DNA of 64,000 bases from Terrabacter sp. Root181 (GCF_001428505.1 NZ_LMHU01000010.1:62001-126000); one strand, 5' to 3'; positions 45,705-55,133 are shown, numbered from the stretch's first letter. Made by a program: numbers and translations. Notes: a model not told the origin generated them from the sequence alone.

Positions 45705-46583
45705 ATGACCCTTCTCGTCACCGGTGCCAGCGGCCACCTCGGCCGTCTCGTCGTCGAAGCCCTCCTCGAGCGCGGCACGCCCGCCGCCGACGTCGTCGCC
45801 ACCGCCCGCACGCCCGAGTCGATCGCCGACCTCGCCGACCGCGCTGTGCAGGTGCGCCGGGCCGACTACACCGACCCCGCCTCGCTCGACGCCGCCTTCT
45901 CCGGCGTCGACCGGCTCCTGCTCGTCTCGGGCAGCGAGGTCGGTCAGCGGGTCGCCCAGCACGCCAACGTCATCGACGCGGCTGCACGCGCCGGAGTCGG
46001 CTTCGTCGCCTACACGAGCATCACCCGTGCCGACACCTCCGACCTCGTGCTCGCCGCCGAGCACCGCGCGACCGAGGAGCTGCTCGCCGCGTCGGAGTTG
46101 CCGCACGCCCTCCTGCGCAACTCCTGGTACCTCGAGAACTACACCGGCCAGCTGCCTACGTTCCTCGAGCACGGCGCCGTCATCGGGGCAGCCGGTGCGG
46201 GACGCGTCAGCGCCGCGACCCGGGCCGACTTCGCCGACGCCGCCGCCGTCGTCCTCGCCGGTCAGGGTGGCGTGGAGCACGAGGGCGCCGTCTACGAGCT
46301 CGGGGGAGACCAGGCGTTCACCCTCGGCGAGCTCGCCGAGACGGTGGGTCGCGTCGCCGGCCGCGAGATCGTCTACACCGACCTCCCGGTCGCCGACTAC
46401 ACGGCCGCTCTCGTCGCGGCCGGCCTCCCGGAGGGGTATGCCGCCGTGCTCGCCGACGGTGACCGCGGCCTCGCCGCAGGTGCCCTGTTCACCGACAGCG
46501 GCGACCTGTCGCGTCTCACCGGCCGCCCGACGACCGGCCTCGAGGACGCCCTCCGCGCCGCCCTCGTCGCGCACCCCGCCTGA
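45705..46583 (+). CDS. NmrA-like SDR, QorB-type NAD(P)H:quinone reductase candidate
   Basis: 292 residues. The atypical SDR dinucleotide motif LLVTGASGHLG (about 3-13) is followed by blocks common to QorB/NmrA proteins: RRADYTDPASLDAAFSGVDR, LLLVSGSE, YTSITRAD, LLRNSWYLENYT. QorB reduces quinones with NADPH. AAAGGAA lies before ATG 45705. The divergent HxlR gene is the likely regulator. The pair is inserted within the nitrate cluster without an obvious link to it. Confidence 0.88.
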   Translation: MTLLVTGASGHLGRLVVEALLERGTPAADVVATARTPESIADLADRAVQVRRADYTDPASLDAAFSGVDRLLLVSGSEVGQRVAQHANVIDAAARAGVGFVAYTSITRADTSDLVLAAEHRATEELLAASELPHALLRNSWYLENYTGQLPTFLEHGAVIGAAGAGRVSAATRADFADAAAVVLAGQGGVEHEGAVYELGGDQAFTLGELAETVGRVAGREIVYTDLPVADYTAALVAAGLPEGYAAVLADGDRGLAAGALFTDSGDLSRLTGRPTTGLEDALRAALVAHPA

Positions 46584-46603
46584 CCCCCGCCCTCAACCGT
46601 CGA

Positions 46604-46636
46604 GAGGCCACGAACCGGACCCCGGTTCGTGGCCTC
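46604..46636. terminator. Bidirectional terminator between the reductase gene and nirD
   Basis: A perfect 15-bp stem (GAGGCCACGAACCGG and complement) with a 3-nt loop ends both the reductase transcript and the nitrate operon. Confidence 0.88.
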
Positions 46637-46642
46637 GGGTGG

Positions 46643-47077
46643 TCAGGGGAGGGGGACGCCGATGCGGACAGTGCCGGCCTGGACGCGGACGGCATACGTC
46701 GGCAGGGCGACCGCGGGGTCGTCGAGGGCGGCGCCGGTACGGAGCGAGAAGACCTGCTTGAGCAGGGGTGACGCCACGGTCGGCTCCCCGCCCCGGTCGC
46801 CGGTCAGGCCCCGGGAGAGCACCGCAGCGCGGGCGTACGGGTCGAGGTTGTCGACGGCGTAGATCATGCCGTTCGGCAGCAGGAAGAGGGCCGCCTGTGC
46901 GCCCCCCGGAAGCAGCACCGCGACGCCGCGACCCGGCACGAGCGCCGTGACCGGACAGGCCGGCACCCACTGCCTCGCGCCGGGTGGCGGCAGGATGCCC
47001 GGCCGCACGGCGCTGCGCCCAGCGGACGGTGCGACGTCGACAGGCGGGGCCCCGGGAGGGGTGACGAGTGTGGTCAT
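46643..47077 (-). CDS. nirD: Nitrite reductase small subunit NirD
   Basis: 144 residues. The Rieske-like fold without iron ligands: QWVPACPVTALVPGRGVAVLL, NGMIYAVDNLDPYARAAVL, SPLLKQVFSLRTGAALDD and VRVQAGTVRIG. NirD partners NirB in NADH-dependent nitrite reduction to ammonium. ATG 47077 has GAAGGGAA upstream. It is 18 bases after nirB and is the last gene of the operon. Confidence 0.93.
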   Translation of the reverse strand: MTTLVTPPGAPPVDVAPSAGRSAVRPGILPPPGARQWVPACPVTALVPGRGVAVLLPGGAQAALFLLPNGMIYAVDNLDPYARAAVLSRGLTGDRGGEPTVASPLLKQVFSLRTGAALDDPAVALPTYAVRVQAGTVRIGVPLP

Positions 47078-47095
47078 GATGGGTTCCCTTCGCAC

Positions 47096-49651
47096 TCAGG
47101 CGTTCTCGCGGACGGTGGGTAGCCCGAGCAGCACCGGAACCTTGCGCGGGCCGGACTCGTCGAAGGCGACCGTGGGATCGGCCTCCTCCGGGGCGTTGAC
47201 GAACGACACGAAGCGCGAGAGCTTCTCGGGGTCGTCGAGGACGGCCTTCCACTCGTCCTGGTAGCCCTCGACGTGACGCCCCATCGCGGCCTCGAGGTCG
47301 TCGGCGATCCCGAGGGAGTCCTCGCACACGACGGCCTTGAGGTGGTCGAGGCCGCCCTCGAGCGCGTCGAGCCACGGCGCGGTGCGCTGGAGCCGGTCGG
47401 CCGTACGGACGTAGAACATGAGGAACCGGTCGATGTAGCGCACCAGCGTCTCGTCGTCGAGGTCGCTCGCGAGCAGGCGGGCGTGCGCCGGGGTCTGGCC
47501 GCCGTTGCCGCAGACGTAGAGGTTCCAGCCCTTGTCGGTGGCGATGACGCCGACGTCCTTGCCGCGCGCCTCGGCGCACTCGCGGGCACAGCCCGAGACG
47601 CCGAACTTGATCTTGTGCGGCGAGCGCAGCCCGCGGTAGCGGTGCTCGAGGTCGACGGCCATCCCGACGGAGTCCTGCACGCCGTAGCGGCACCACGACG
47701 AGCCGACGCACGACTTCACGGTGCGCAGGGACTTGCCGTAGGCCTGCCCCGACTCCATGCCGACGTCGACGAGGCGCTGCCAGATCGCGGGCAGCTGCTC
47801 GACGCGGGCACCGAAGAGGTCGATGCGCTGTCCGCCGGTGACCTTGACGTAGAGCCCGAAGTCCTTGGCGACCTGGCCGATCGTGATGAGCTGCTCCGCC
47901 GTGACCTCGCCACCCGGCATCCGCGGGACGACCGAGTAGGTGCCGTTCTTCTGGATGTTGGCGAGGAAGTGGTCGTTGCTGTCCTGGAGCGCCGCCTGCT
48001 CGCCGTCGAGCACGTGGTCGCTGCTCGTCGACGCGAGGATCGAGGCGACGGTCGGCTTGCAGATCTCGCAGCCGGTGCCGGTGCCGTAGCGGGCGATGAG
48101 CCCCGAGAAGGTGCGGATGCCGGTCGACGCCACGATCTCGAAGAGCTCGGCCCGGCTCTGCTCGAAGTGCTCGCACAGCGCCTTCGACAGCTCCACACCC
48201 GAGTCCACGAGGAGCTTCTTGACCGTGGGCAGACAACCGCCACAGGTGGTTCCGGCGTTCGTGCAGCCCTTGATGGCCGCGAGGTCGCACGCGCCCTCGG
48301 CGATCGCGCCGCAGATCGAGCCCTTCGTGACGTTGTTGCACGAGCAGATGACGGCGTCGTCGGGGAGGGCGTCGGCGCCCAGCTCGGTGCCCGCCGGGGA
48401 GACGAGGGCGCCGGGGTCGCCGGGCACCTCGCGCCCGACGTACGCCTTGAGCGTGGTGTACGCCGACGCGTCGCCGACGAGGATGCCGCCGAGCAGCGTC
48501 TTGGCGTCGTCGCTGACGACGACCTTGGCGTAGGTGCCCTTCGTCGCGTCGGTGTGGACGATCTCGAGGGCGCCGGGCGTCGTCGCCATCGCGTCGCCGA
48601 AGGAGGCGACGTCGACGCCGAGGAGCTTGAGCTTGGTCGACAGATCGGCGCCGGGGAACGTCGCCTCGCCGCCGAGCAGCCGGTCGGCGACGACCTCGGC
48701 CATGGTGTAGCCGGGTGCGACGAGCCCGTAGCAGCGGCCCTCCACCGCGGCGACCTCGCCGACGGCCCAGACGTTCTCGTCGCTCGTGCGGCAGGCCAGG
48801 TCGGTGACGACGCCGCCCCGCTCGCCGACGTCGAGCCCCGCCGCGCGGGCCACGGCGTCGGAGGGCCGCACGCCCGCGGAGAAGACGACGAGGTCGGTGA
48901 GCAGCGCCGTGCCGTCGGACAGCTCGACTGCGAGCCGGCCGTCGTCCTGTGCCGCGATCGAGCTCGTGCCGGCGCCCGTGTGCACCTGGACGCCGAGACT
49001 CCCGATGAGTCGCTCGAGCACGGCCCCGCCGCCGTCGTCGACCTGGAGCGGCATGAGGCGCGGGGCGAACTCGACGACGTGGGGTGTCAGGCCGAGCAGG
49101 CGCAGCGCGTTGGCGGCCTCCAGGCCCAGCAGTCCGCCGCCGACGACGAGACCGTTCGCCGCCCCGCCCTCGGCCGCGGCCCGCTCGATCGCGGACTCGG
49201 CAGCGACGCGAATGCCGTCGAGGTCGTCGAGGGTGCGGTAGACGAAGCAGCCCGTCGAGTCGTGCCCGGGGACCGGCGGCACGAACGGGTGGGACCCGGT
49301 CGCGATGACGAGCGCGTCGTAGGCGATGACCTCGCCGGCGCTCGTCGTGACGGTGCGGGCGTCGCGGTCGACGTGCTCGGCCCGGGTCCCGAGGCGGAGG
49401 TCGACGAGGTCGTCACCGGCATACGTGTTGCCGGCGAGGGCGAGCGACGCGCGGTCCCAGGCCCCGACGTAGGAGGAGAGACCGACTCGGTCGTAGGCCG
49501 CCTCCGCCTCCTCGGAGAGGACGACGACCTTCCACGTGCTGTCCGTGTCGCGCGACCGCAGCGCCTCGACGAAGCGGTGGCCGACCATGCCGTGGCCGAC
49601 GACGACGACGGCGCGGGTGGCGGTGTCCGTCCGGTTCTCGGTGGTGGACAT
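47096..49651 (-). CDS. nirB: NADH-dependent nitrite reductase large subunit NirB
   Basis: 851 residues. Domains in order: FAD/NADH reductase (VVVVGHGMVGHRFVEALRS at about 14-32; GLVVGGGLLGLEAANAL), BFD-like 2Fe-2S domain (ICSCNNVTKGSICGAI ... CTNAGTTCGGC), and a sulfite/nitrite reductase domain with siroheme-4Fe4S ligands CVGSSWCRYG and GVSGCARECAEA. It makes ammonium from nitrite in the cytoplasm. ATG 49651 shares one base with the stop of the upstream gene. The siroheme genes on the other strand supply its cofactor. Confidence 0.96.
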   Translation of the reverse strand: MSTTENRTDTATRAVVVVGHGMVGHRFVEALRSRDTDSTWKVVVLSEEAEAAYDRVGLSSYVGAWDRASLALAGNTYAGDDLVDLRLGTRAEHVDRDARTVTTSAGEVIAYDALVIATGSHPFVPPVPGHDSTGCFVYRTLDDLDGIRVAAESAIERAAAEGGAANGLVVGGGLLGLEAANALRLLGLTPHVVEFAPRLMPLQVDDGGGAVLERLIGSLGVQVHTGAGTSSIAAQDDGRLAVELSDGTALLTDLVVFSAGVRPSDAVARAAGLDVGERGGVVTDLACRTSDENVWAVGEVAAVEGRCYGLVAPGYTMAEVVADRLLGGEATFPGADLSTKLKLLGVDVASFGDAMATTPGALEIVHTDATKGTYAKVVVSDDAKTLLGGILVGDASAYTTLKAYVGREVPGDPGALVSPAGTELGADALPDDAVICSCNNVTKGSICGAIAEGACDLAAIKGCTNAGTTCGGCLPTVKKLLVDSGVELSKALCEHFEQSRAELFEIVASTGIRTFSGLIARYGTGTGCEICKPTVASILASTSSDHVLDGEQAALQDSNDHFLANIQKNGTYSVVPRMPGGEVTAEQLITIGQVAKDFGLYVKVTGGQRIDLFGARVEQLPAIWQRLVDVGMESGQAYGKSLRTVKSCVGSSWCRYGVQDSVGMAVDLEHRYRGLRSPHKIKFGVSGCARECAEARGKDVGVIATDKGWNLYVCGNGGQTPAHARLLASDLDDETLVRYIDRFLMFYVRTADRLQRTAPWLDALEGGLDHLKAVVCEDSLGIADDLEAAMGRHVEGYQDEWKAVLDDPEKLSRFVSFVNAPEEADPTVAFDESGPRKVPVLLGLPTVRENA

Positions 49652-51258
49652 CAGGCGGCTCCTTCGGTCAGGGCGGCGGGTGCCGGCACCGGTTCGGGGG
49701 ACGGGGAGAGGGGTGAGGCGGTGGGCTGGGGCGACGGGGACGCGTTCGGACCGGTGGGCGCCGCTGCCGGCTCCGCCGAGCGCAGCCACGAGCAGAGGCC
49801 GTCGACGGCGCCCTTGCAGGAGCCGCAGCCGGTCGTGGCCCGGGTGGCCTCGGCGACGGCTGCGACGGTCTCGGCACCGGCCCGGAAGGCGCCGACGACG
49901 GCGGACTTGGTGACGGTGTTGCACCGGCAGATGACGGCCGTGCCGGGCATCTCGGCGAGGTTGACGCCCTCCGTCGCTCCCGACCTCGTGATCGCGCGAC
50001 CGAGCATGAGCGACAAGCGATCCCGTGGGACGATCGCGCCTGTGTCGTAGAGCTGGGTCAGGGCGCCGGCCGCATCCCCCACGCCGAGCAGGATGGCGCC
50101 GACGAGGCGGTCCTGGCGCAGCACGAGCTTGGCGTAGCGGCCGCGGCTCGGGTCGGTGAAGGCGAGCACCTCGTGGCCCGGGTCGTGCACGTCGACGTCG
50201 ACCGTGCCCATGCTGGCGAGGTCGATGTCGTGGGCCTTGAGCCGGGTCAGGACGCTCGTGCCCTCGTACGTCGCGCCGGGGTCGGCGCCGGTGAGCACGT
50301 CGGCGAGCACGCGTGCCTGGTCCCACCCGGGCTGGACGAGCCCCGGTACCTCGCCGCGGTGCTCGGCGCACTCGCCGATGGCGTGGACGTGGGGGATCGA
50401 GGTCGCCAAGCGGTCATCGACGACGACCCCTCGGGCGACGTCGAGGCCGGTCGCGACGGCGAGGTCGGTGCGCGGTCGCACGCCGGTCGCGACGACGACG
50501 AGGTCGGCGGCCAGGGTCGTGCCGTCGTCGAGGACGACGTGGGCCGTGGCGTCGTCGACGGAGGGGTGTCGTGCGGTGACGAGGCGACCGAGGACCAGAC
50601 GCGCGCCGATGCCGCGCACGACGCGCGTGAGGACGGCGCCCCCGTCGGCGTCGAGCTGGCGGTCCATCGGAAAGTCCTGGGGGTGCACGACGGTGACGTC
50701 CACACCTCGGGCGAGCAGGCCGCGGGCCGCCTCGAGACCGAGCAGCCCGCCGCCGAGCACCACTGCGGTGGAAGCCGACTCGGCCGCCTCGACGATCCGG
50801 CCACAGTCGTCGACCGTGCGGAAGGCGACGACCCCGTCGGCCAGCGCGGCGCCGGGACCCGGCGTGCCGGCATACAGCCCCTCGGTCGGTGGGACGAAGC
50901 TCGTGCTCCCGGTGGCGAGCACGAGCTCGTCCCAGGCCATGACGCGCTCGACGCCGCCGGTGTCGAGCGTCGCGGTCCGGGCCGCCGCGTCGACCGTCGT
51001 GACCCGGGCGCCCGTGAGGACGTCGACGTGCCGGGCGGACCACCAGCCGTCGGGCTTGAGGCGCGTGTCACGCGGGGTGATGCCTCCGGCGATGACCGTC
51101 GACAGGAGCACGCGGTTGTAGGCGGCGTGCGGCTCCTCGCCGACGACCGTGACGGCGAAGCGCTCGGCCTCGGGGTCGCGCTGGCGGATCTCCTCGGCGA
51201 GCCGGGCGCCGGCCATGCCGTTGCCGACGACGAGGACGTGTGTGCGGGAGCGGGTCAT
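49651..51258 (-). CDS. FAD/2Fe-2S electron-transfer subunit for assimilatory nitrate reductase (NirB-N-like)
   Basis: 535 residues. It resembles the first half of NirB: VLVVGNGMAGARLAEEI, ELVLATGSTSFVPP, AVVLGGGLLGLEAARGLL, VWAIGEC-like HVHAIGECAEH. A BFD 2Fe-2S domain follows (VICRCNTVTKSAVVGAF ... TTGCGSCKG), then a Pro/Ser tail. There is no siroheme domain. Lying between nasA and nirB, it probably passes electrons from NAD(P)H to NasA, like NasB-type subunits. ATG 51258 overlaps the nasA stop (ATGA). Confidence 0.88.
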   Translation of the reverse strand: MTRSRTHVLVVGNGMAGARLAEEIRQRDPEAERFAVTVVGEEPHAAYNRVLLSTVIAGGITPRDTRLKPDGWWSARHVDVLTGARVTTVDAAARTATLDTGGVERVMAWDELVLATGSTSFVPPTEGLYAGTPGPGAALADGVVAFRTVDDCGRIVEAAESASTAVVLGGGLLGLEAARGLLARGVDVTVVHPQDFPMDRQLDADGGAVLTRVVRGIGARLVLGRLVTARHPSVDDATAHVVLDDGTTLAADLVVVATGVRPRTDLAVATGLDVARGVVVDDRLATSIPHVHAIGECAEHRGEVPGLVQPGWDQARVLADVLTGADPGATYEGTSVLTRLKAHDIDLASMGTVDVDVHDPGHEVLAFTDPSRGRYAKLVLRQDRLVGAILLGVGDAAGALTQLYDTGAIVPRDRLSLMLGRAITRSGATEGVNLAEMPGTAVICRCNTVTKSAVVGAFRAGAETVAAVAEATRATTGCGSCKGAVDGLCSWLRSAEPAAAPTGPNASPSPQPTASPLSPSPEPVPAPAALTEGAA

Positions 51259-53399
51259 GCGATGGCCTCCAGGCGGACGGCGCACGCCTTGAACTCCGGC
51301 ATGCGGCTCGTGGGGTCGAGGGCCGCGTGGGTCAGGGAGTTCGCCCGGGCGTCACCGCCCCAGTGGAAGGGCAGGAAGACGACGTCGGCACGCATGTCCT
51401 CGTCGACGCGGACGACGGCCCGAGTGCGGCCGCGTCGGCTGACGACGTCCGTGAGGTCGCCCTCGACGAGCCCGGCGGCCTCGGCCGTGTCGGGGTGCAC
51501 CTGGACGAACATCTCGCCCGCGGCGGCCGACAGCTCTGCGACGAGTCGTGTCTGGGCGCCTGACTGGTAGTGCTGGAGCACCCGTCCCGTCGTCGCGACG
51601 AGGGGGTAGTCCGCGTCGTCGGCCTCAGCAGGACCCACGTGGTCGACGGGCACGAACCGGGCGCGGCCGTCGGGTGTCGCGAAGCGGTCGAGGAAGAGGC
51701 GCGGCGTGCCCTGGGGGCGCTCGGTGCTGCACGGCCAGTGCAGGCTCTCGCCGGCGTCGAGACGCTCCCACGTCACCGCGGAGTAGTCGGCCGGACCCCC
51801 CGCCGAGGCCCGGCGCAGCTCGTCGAAGACGACTCTCGGGTCAGTGGGGAAGCCTGTGCTGCAACCGATCCGGCGTGCCAGCTCGCTCCACAGGTCGAGC
51901 TCGCTGCGGCACCCCTCCGGGGCGGTGATGGCCCGACGGCGCCGCAGCACCCGGCCCTCGAGGTTGGTCAGCGTCCCCTCCTCCTCGGCCCACTGGAGCA
52001 CGGGGAGCACCACGTCGGCGACGGCTGCGGTCTCGGACAGGACGAAGTCCGAGACCACGAGCAGGTCGAGGGCGGCGAGGCGCTCGGTCACGACGCGCGC
52101 GTCGGGCGCGGAGACGACGGGGTTGCTGCCGTGGACCATGAGCACGCGCGGGCCGCCCTCGGTGCCCAGCGCCGACAGCAGCTCGAAGGCGCTCCGGCCG
52201 GGGCCCGGCAGCTCGGCGGGGTCGATGCCCCAGACCGCGGCGACATGGGCCCGCGCGGCCGGGTCGTCGATCCTGCGGTAGCCGGGCAGCTGGTCGGCCT
52301 TCTGGCCGTGCTCGCGGCCGCCCTGGCCGTTGCCCTGGCCGGTGATCGTCCCGAACCCGGTGCCGGGGTTGCCGGGCAGCCCGAGCGCGAGGGCCAGGGC
52401 GATGAACGCCGTCACCGTGTCGGTGCCGCTCGCGTGCTGCTCGCTCCCGCGGGCCGACAGGACGTAGGCACCGCGCTCGGTGTCGCGGGCGCGAGCCAGC
52501 GCCGCCACGGCAGCGCGCATCGTCGTGACCGCGACGCCCGTCACGCGCTCGACCCGCTCGGGCAGCCATTGCGCGGCGATCGGCCAGACGTCGTCGAAGC
52601 CAGAGGTGCGCTCCGCGACGAACCCGCGGTCGGCATACCCCTCCGTGACGGCGAGGTGCAGCATGCCGAGGGCGAGCGCGGCGTCGGTGCCGGGGCGCAG
52701 CTGCAGGTGCAGACCGCCGCCATCGACCGCCTTGGCCGCGGTGGGCGTCAGGCGGGGGTCGGCGACCATGAGGCCACCGGCGTCGGCAGCCCGGACGAGG
52801 TGCGTCAGGAAGGGCGGCATCGTCTCGGCGGGGTTGGCACCGAGGAGCAGCACCGCGTGCGCCGACCCGATGTCGGTGACGGGGAAGGGGAGCCCGCGGT
52901 CCAGCCCGAAGCAGCTGATCCCCGCGGCGGCGGCCGAGCTCATGCACCAGCGACCGTTGTAGTCGATCTGGCTGGTCCTCAGCGCCACGCGTGCGAACTT
53001 GCCCAGCTGGTAAGCCTTCTCGTTCGTCAGGCCGCCGCCGCCGAACACCGCGACAGCATCTCTGCCGTATGCCGCCTGCGTCCGCACGATGGCACCGGCC
53101 ACGACGTCGAGGGCCTCGTCCCACGACGCGGGGGCGAGGACGCCGTCCCGTCGCACGAGCGGGGTCGTGAGGCGCCCGGGCGTGCGCAGCAGCTCGGCGC
53201 TCGTCCAGCCCTTCTGGCAGAGCCCACCCCGGTTCGTCGGGAAGCGGCGCGGGCTGACGGTGAGGTCCGCTGCCGACGAACCGGTCAGCGTCATCGCGCA
53301 CTGGAGCCCGCAGTAGGCGCAGTGGGTGGCGACGCCCACCGGCTCGGTGGGCGCTGGCCCACCGAGCTGGTGCGAGGGCATTCTCAGGTCTGTCGTCAT
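51255..53399 (-). CDS. nasA: Assimilatory nitrate reductase catalytic subunit (molybdopterin oxidoreductase)
   Basis: 714 residues. The N-terminal 4Fe-4S ligands are CAYCGLQC plus GGLCQKG. Further blocks: GGGGLTNEKAYQLGKFARVA, RWCMSSAAAAG (possible Mo ligand region), GANPAETMPPFL, HGSNPVVSAPDA, and the C-terminal molydopterin-binding ATTGRVLQHYQSGAQTR and FLPFHWGG. There is no signal peptide, which fits a cytoplasmic assimilatory enzyme. The start overlaps the narK stop by 4 bases. Mo-cofactor genes are not in the window. Confidence 0.94.
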   Translation of the reverse strand: MTTDLRMPSHQLGGPAPTEPVGVATHCAYCGLQCAMTLTGSSAADLTVSPRRFPTNRGGLCQKGWTSAELLRTPGRLTTPLVRRDGVLAPASWDEALDVVAGAIVRTQAAYGRDAVAVFGGGGLTNEKAYQLGKFARVALRTSQIDYNGRWCMSSAAAAGISCFGLDRGLPFPVTDIGSAHAVLLLGANPAETMPPFLTHLVRAADAGGLMVADPRLTPTAAKAVDGGGLHLQLRPGTDAALALGMLHLAVTEGYADRGFVAERTSGFDDVWPIAAQWLPERVERVTGVAVTTMRAAVAALARARDTERGAYVLSARGSEQHASGTDTVTAFIALALALGLPGNPGTGFGTITGQGNGQGGREHGQKADQLPGYRRIDDPAARAHVAAVWGIDPAELPGPGRSAFELLSALGTEGGPRVLMVHGSNPVVSAPDARVVTERLAALDLLVVSDFVLSETAAVADVVLPVLQWAEEEGTLTNLEGRVLRRRRAITAPEGCRSELDLWSELARRIGCSTGFPTDPRVVFDELRRASAGGPADYSAVTWERLDAGESLHWPCSTERPQGTPRLFLDRFATPDGRARFVPVDHVGPAEADDADYPLVATTGRVLQHYQSGAQTRLVAELSAAAGEMFVQVHPDTAEAAGLVEGDLTDVVSRRGRTRAVVRVDEDMRADVVFLPFHWGGDARANSLTHAALDPTSRMPEFKACAVRLEAIA

Positions 53400-54883
53400 C
53401 GGCGGTAGCGCACCTTGGTCAAGGTGGCGGCGCCGACGTAGAAGAGGGTGAAGACGACGAACGCGGCCGTGGCCGAGTGGCCGGCGCCCTGGTAGGAAGC
53501 CCGCAGCCCGAGGTTGATGAGGACGCCGCCGAGAGCACCGATGGCGCCGGCGATGCCGATGAGGGCGCCGGCCATCGAGCGCGACCACGCCGTGCGCTCG
53601 ACCGCGGGGCCGGGGATCGACGCGGACCTCGCCTCGAAGAGCGCCGGGATCATCTTGTAGACCGAGCCGTTGCCGATGCCGGAGAGGACGAAGAGGAGCA
53701 CGAAGCCGCCGATGAGACCGGTGAGCTGCAGACCGGTCGCGGCGCCGGCCGTCACGTCGTCCGAGCGGGCGGCGAGCGTCACGAGGACGCCCGCGACGGT
53801 GAGGCCGACGAACGTCCACAACGTCACGGCAGCACCGCCGCGGCGGTCGGCGAGCTTGCCGCCCCACACGCGGCTGACCGAGCCGAGCAGCGGCCCGATG
53901 AAGGCGATCTGGGCGGCGTGCAGGCTCGCGGCCGAGGTCTGGGCGGGCGTCGGCGCGGCCCCTCCGGTCATGCCGGCGAGGAACGTCTGGTTGAGCACCT
54001 GCCCGAAGGCGAAGCCGAAGCCGATGAACGAGCCGAAGGTGCCGATGTAGAGCAGCGAGATGAACCACGAGTCACGGTGGCGCAGCACCTCGAGCATGGC
54101 CCTGGGGTTGGCCGTCTGGTGGTCGAGGTTGTCCATGAAGAGCGCGGCGCCGATGCTGGCGACGGCGAGCAGCACGAGGTAGATGGCGCACACGACCTCC
54201 GGCCGGCGGTTGCCGAGCGTCGCGATGACGAGGAGCCCGACGAGCTGCACGACGGGGACGCCGATGTTGCCGCCACCGGCGTTGAGCCCCAGGGCCCAGC
54301 CCTTCATCCGCTGCGGGTAGAAGGCGTTGATGTTCGTCATCGACGAGGCGAAGTTGCCGCCGCCGAGACCCGCGAGCCCCGCGATGAGCAGGAAGGTCGT
54401 GAACGAGTGCCCCGGGTTGACCATGAGCCACCACGTAAGGGTCGTCGGCACGAGGAGGGCGAAGCCGCTGATGATGGCCCAGTTGCGGCCCCCGAACCAG
54501 GCCGTGGCCATCGTGTAGGGCACCCGCAGCACGGCGCCGACGAGTGTCGGCACGGCCACGAGGAAGAACTTGTCGGCCGCGGTGAAGCCGTAGACGGCCT
54601 GCGGCATGAACAGGACCATGACCGACCAGATCGACCAGATCGAGAAGCCGATGTGCTCCGTCGCGACCGACCAGATCAGGTTGCGACGGGCGACGTCCTT
54701 GTTGCCGGCCTCCCAGGCCGCCGTGTCCTCGGGGTCCCAGTCGCGGATGACCCGCGTGCGCGGGGCGGTGAGCTCACGGAGGCGGCCGGGACGTTCGGGC
54801 GCCGGTGCGAGAGCGGTGGGTGCTGAGGTCTCGGCGGCGCTGCCGGTCGTGCTGTCGGTCGTGCTTCCGGTGGTGGTGCTCAC
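53396..54883 (-). CDS. narK: NarK-type nitrate/nitrite transporter
   Basis: 495 residues, MFS with about 12 helices. The long cytoplasmic N-terminus contains ELTAPRTRVIRDWDPEDTAA. The nitrate signatures GLGGGNFASSMTNINAFYP and GNGSVYKMIPALFEARS are clear. It imports nitrate and/or exports nitrite. GTG 54883 has AGGAGG at good spacing; frames further upstream are not supported. It is the first gene of the narK-nasA-nasB-nirB-nirD operon. Confidence 0.94.
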   Translation of the reverse strand: MSTTTGSTTDSTTGSAAETSAPTALAPAPERPGRLRELTAPRTRVIRDWDPEDTAAWEAGNKDVARRNLIWSVATEHIGFSIWSIWSVMVLFMPQAVYGFTAADKFFLVAVPTLVGAVLRVPYTMATAWFGGRNWAIISGFALLVPTTLTWWLMVNPGHSFTTFLLIAGLAGLGGGNFASSMTNINAFYPQRMKGWALGLNAGGGNIGVPVVQLVGLLVIATLGNRRPEVVCAIYLVLLAVASIGAALFMDNLDHQTANPRAMLEVLRHRDSWFISLLYIGTFGSFIGFGFAFGQVLNQTFLAGMTGGAAPTPAQTSAASLHAAQIAFIGPLLGSVSRVWGGKLADRRGGAAVTLWTFVGLTVAGVLVTLAARSDDVTAGAATGLQLTGLIGGFVLLFVLSGIGNGSVYKMIPALFEARSASIPGPAVERTAWSRSMAGALIGIAGAIGALGGVLINLGLRASYQGAGHSATAAFVVFTLFYVGAATLTKVRYRR

Positions 54884-54953
54884 GGGGTTCCTCCTGGGCT
54901 GCTCGAGCCGAGCGGGACGGTGTCGGAGTGAGACGGGCTGGGGTCGCTGCGAG

Positions 54954-54970
54954 AGCGTGACGCTCACGCT
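54954..54970. promoter_or_regulatory. Inverted repeat in the narK promoter region
   Basis: AGCGTGA-CGC-TCACGCT is a perfect 7+3+7 inverted repeat 70-90 bases upstream of the narK start. It is a candidate binding site, for example for the NnaR-type regulator. Confidence 0.4.
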
Positions 54971-55003
54971 AGGGAGCCGGTGTTGCGGGTCGCCGGGTCT
55001 GCT

Positions 55004-55019
55004 GTGACCCCGCGGTTAC
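55004..55019 (-). promoter_or_regulatory. GlnR-like site upstream of narK
   Basis: On the minus strand GTAAC, 6 nt, GTCAC. The first half-site is a full match to GTnAC and the second a partial match to GAAAC. It lies about 120 bases before the narK start. Confidence 0.45.
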
Positions 55020-55120
55020 GGCTGCCTCACGGCTGTCCGGCGACCCCGTGAGGTCACGCACGGAGGTCGGCTGCGGCCGTCTCACGGCCGACCCGGAGCG
55101 GCGTGAGGCGGCTCGCCGCG

Positions 55121-55126
55121 TAGGCT
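55121..55126 (+). promoter_or_regulatory. -10 box TAGGCT of a probable leaderless promoter
   Basis: TAGGCT ends 7 nt before the ATG of the hydrolase; no ribosome site is present. Confidence 0.45.
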
Positions 55127-55133
55127 CGCGGTC

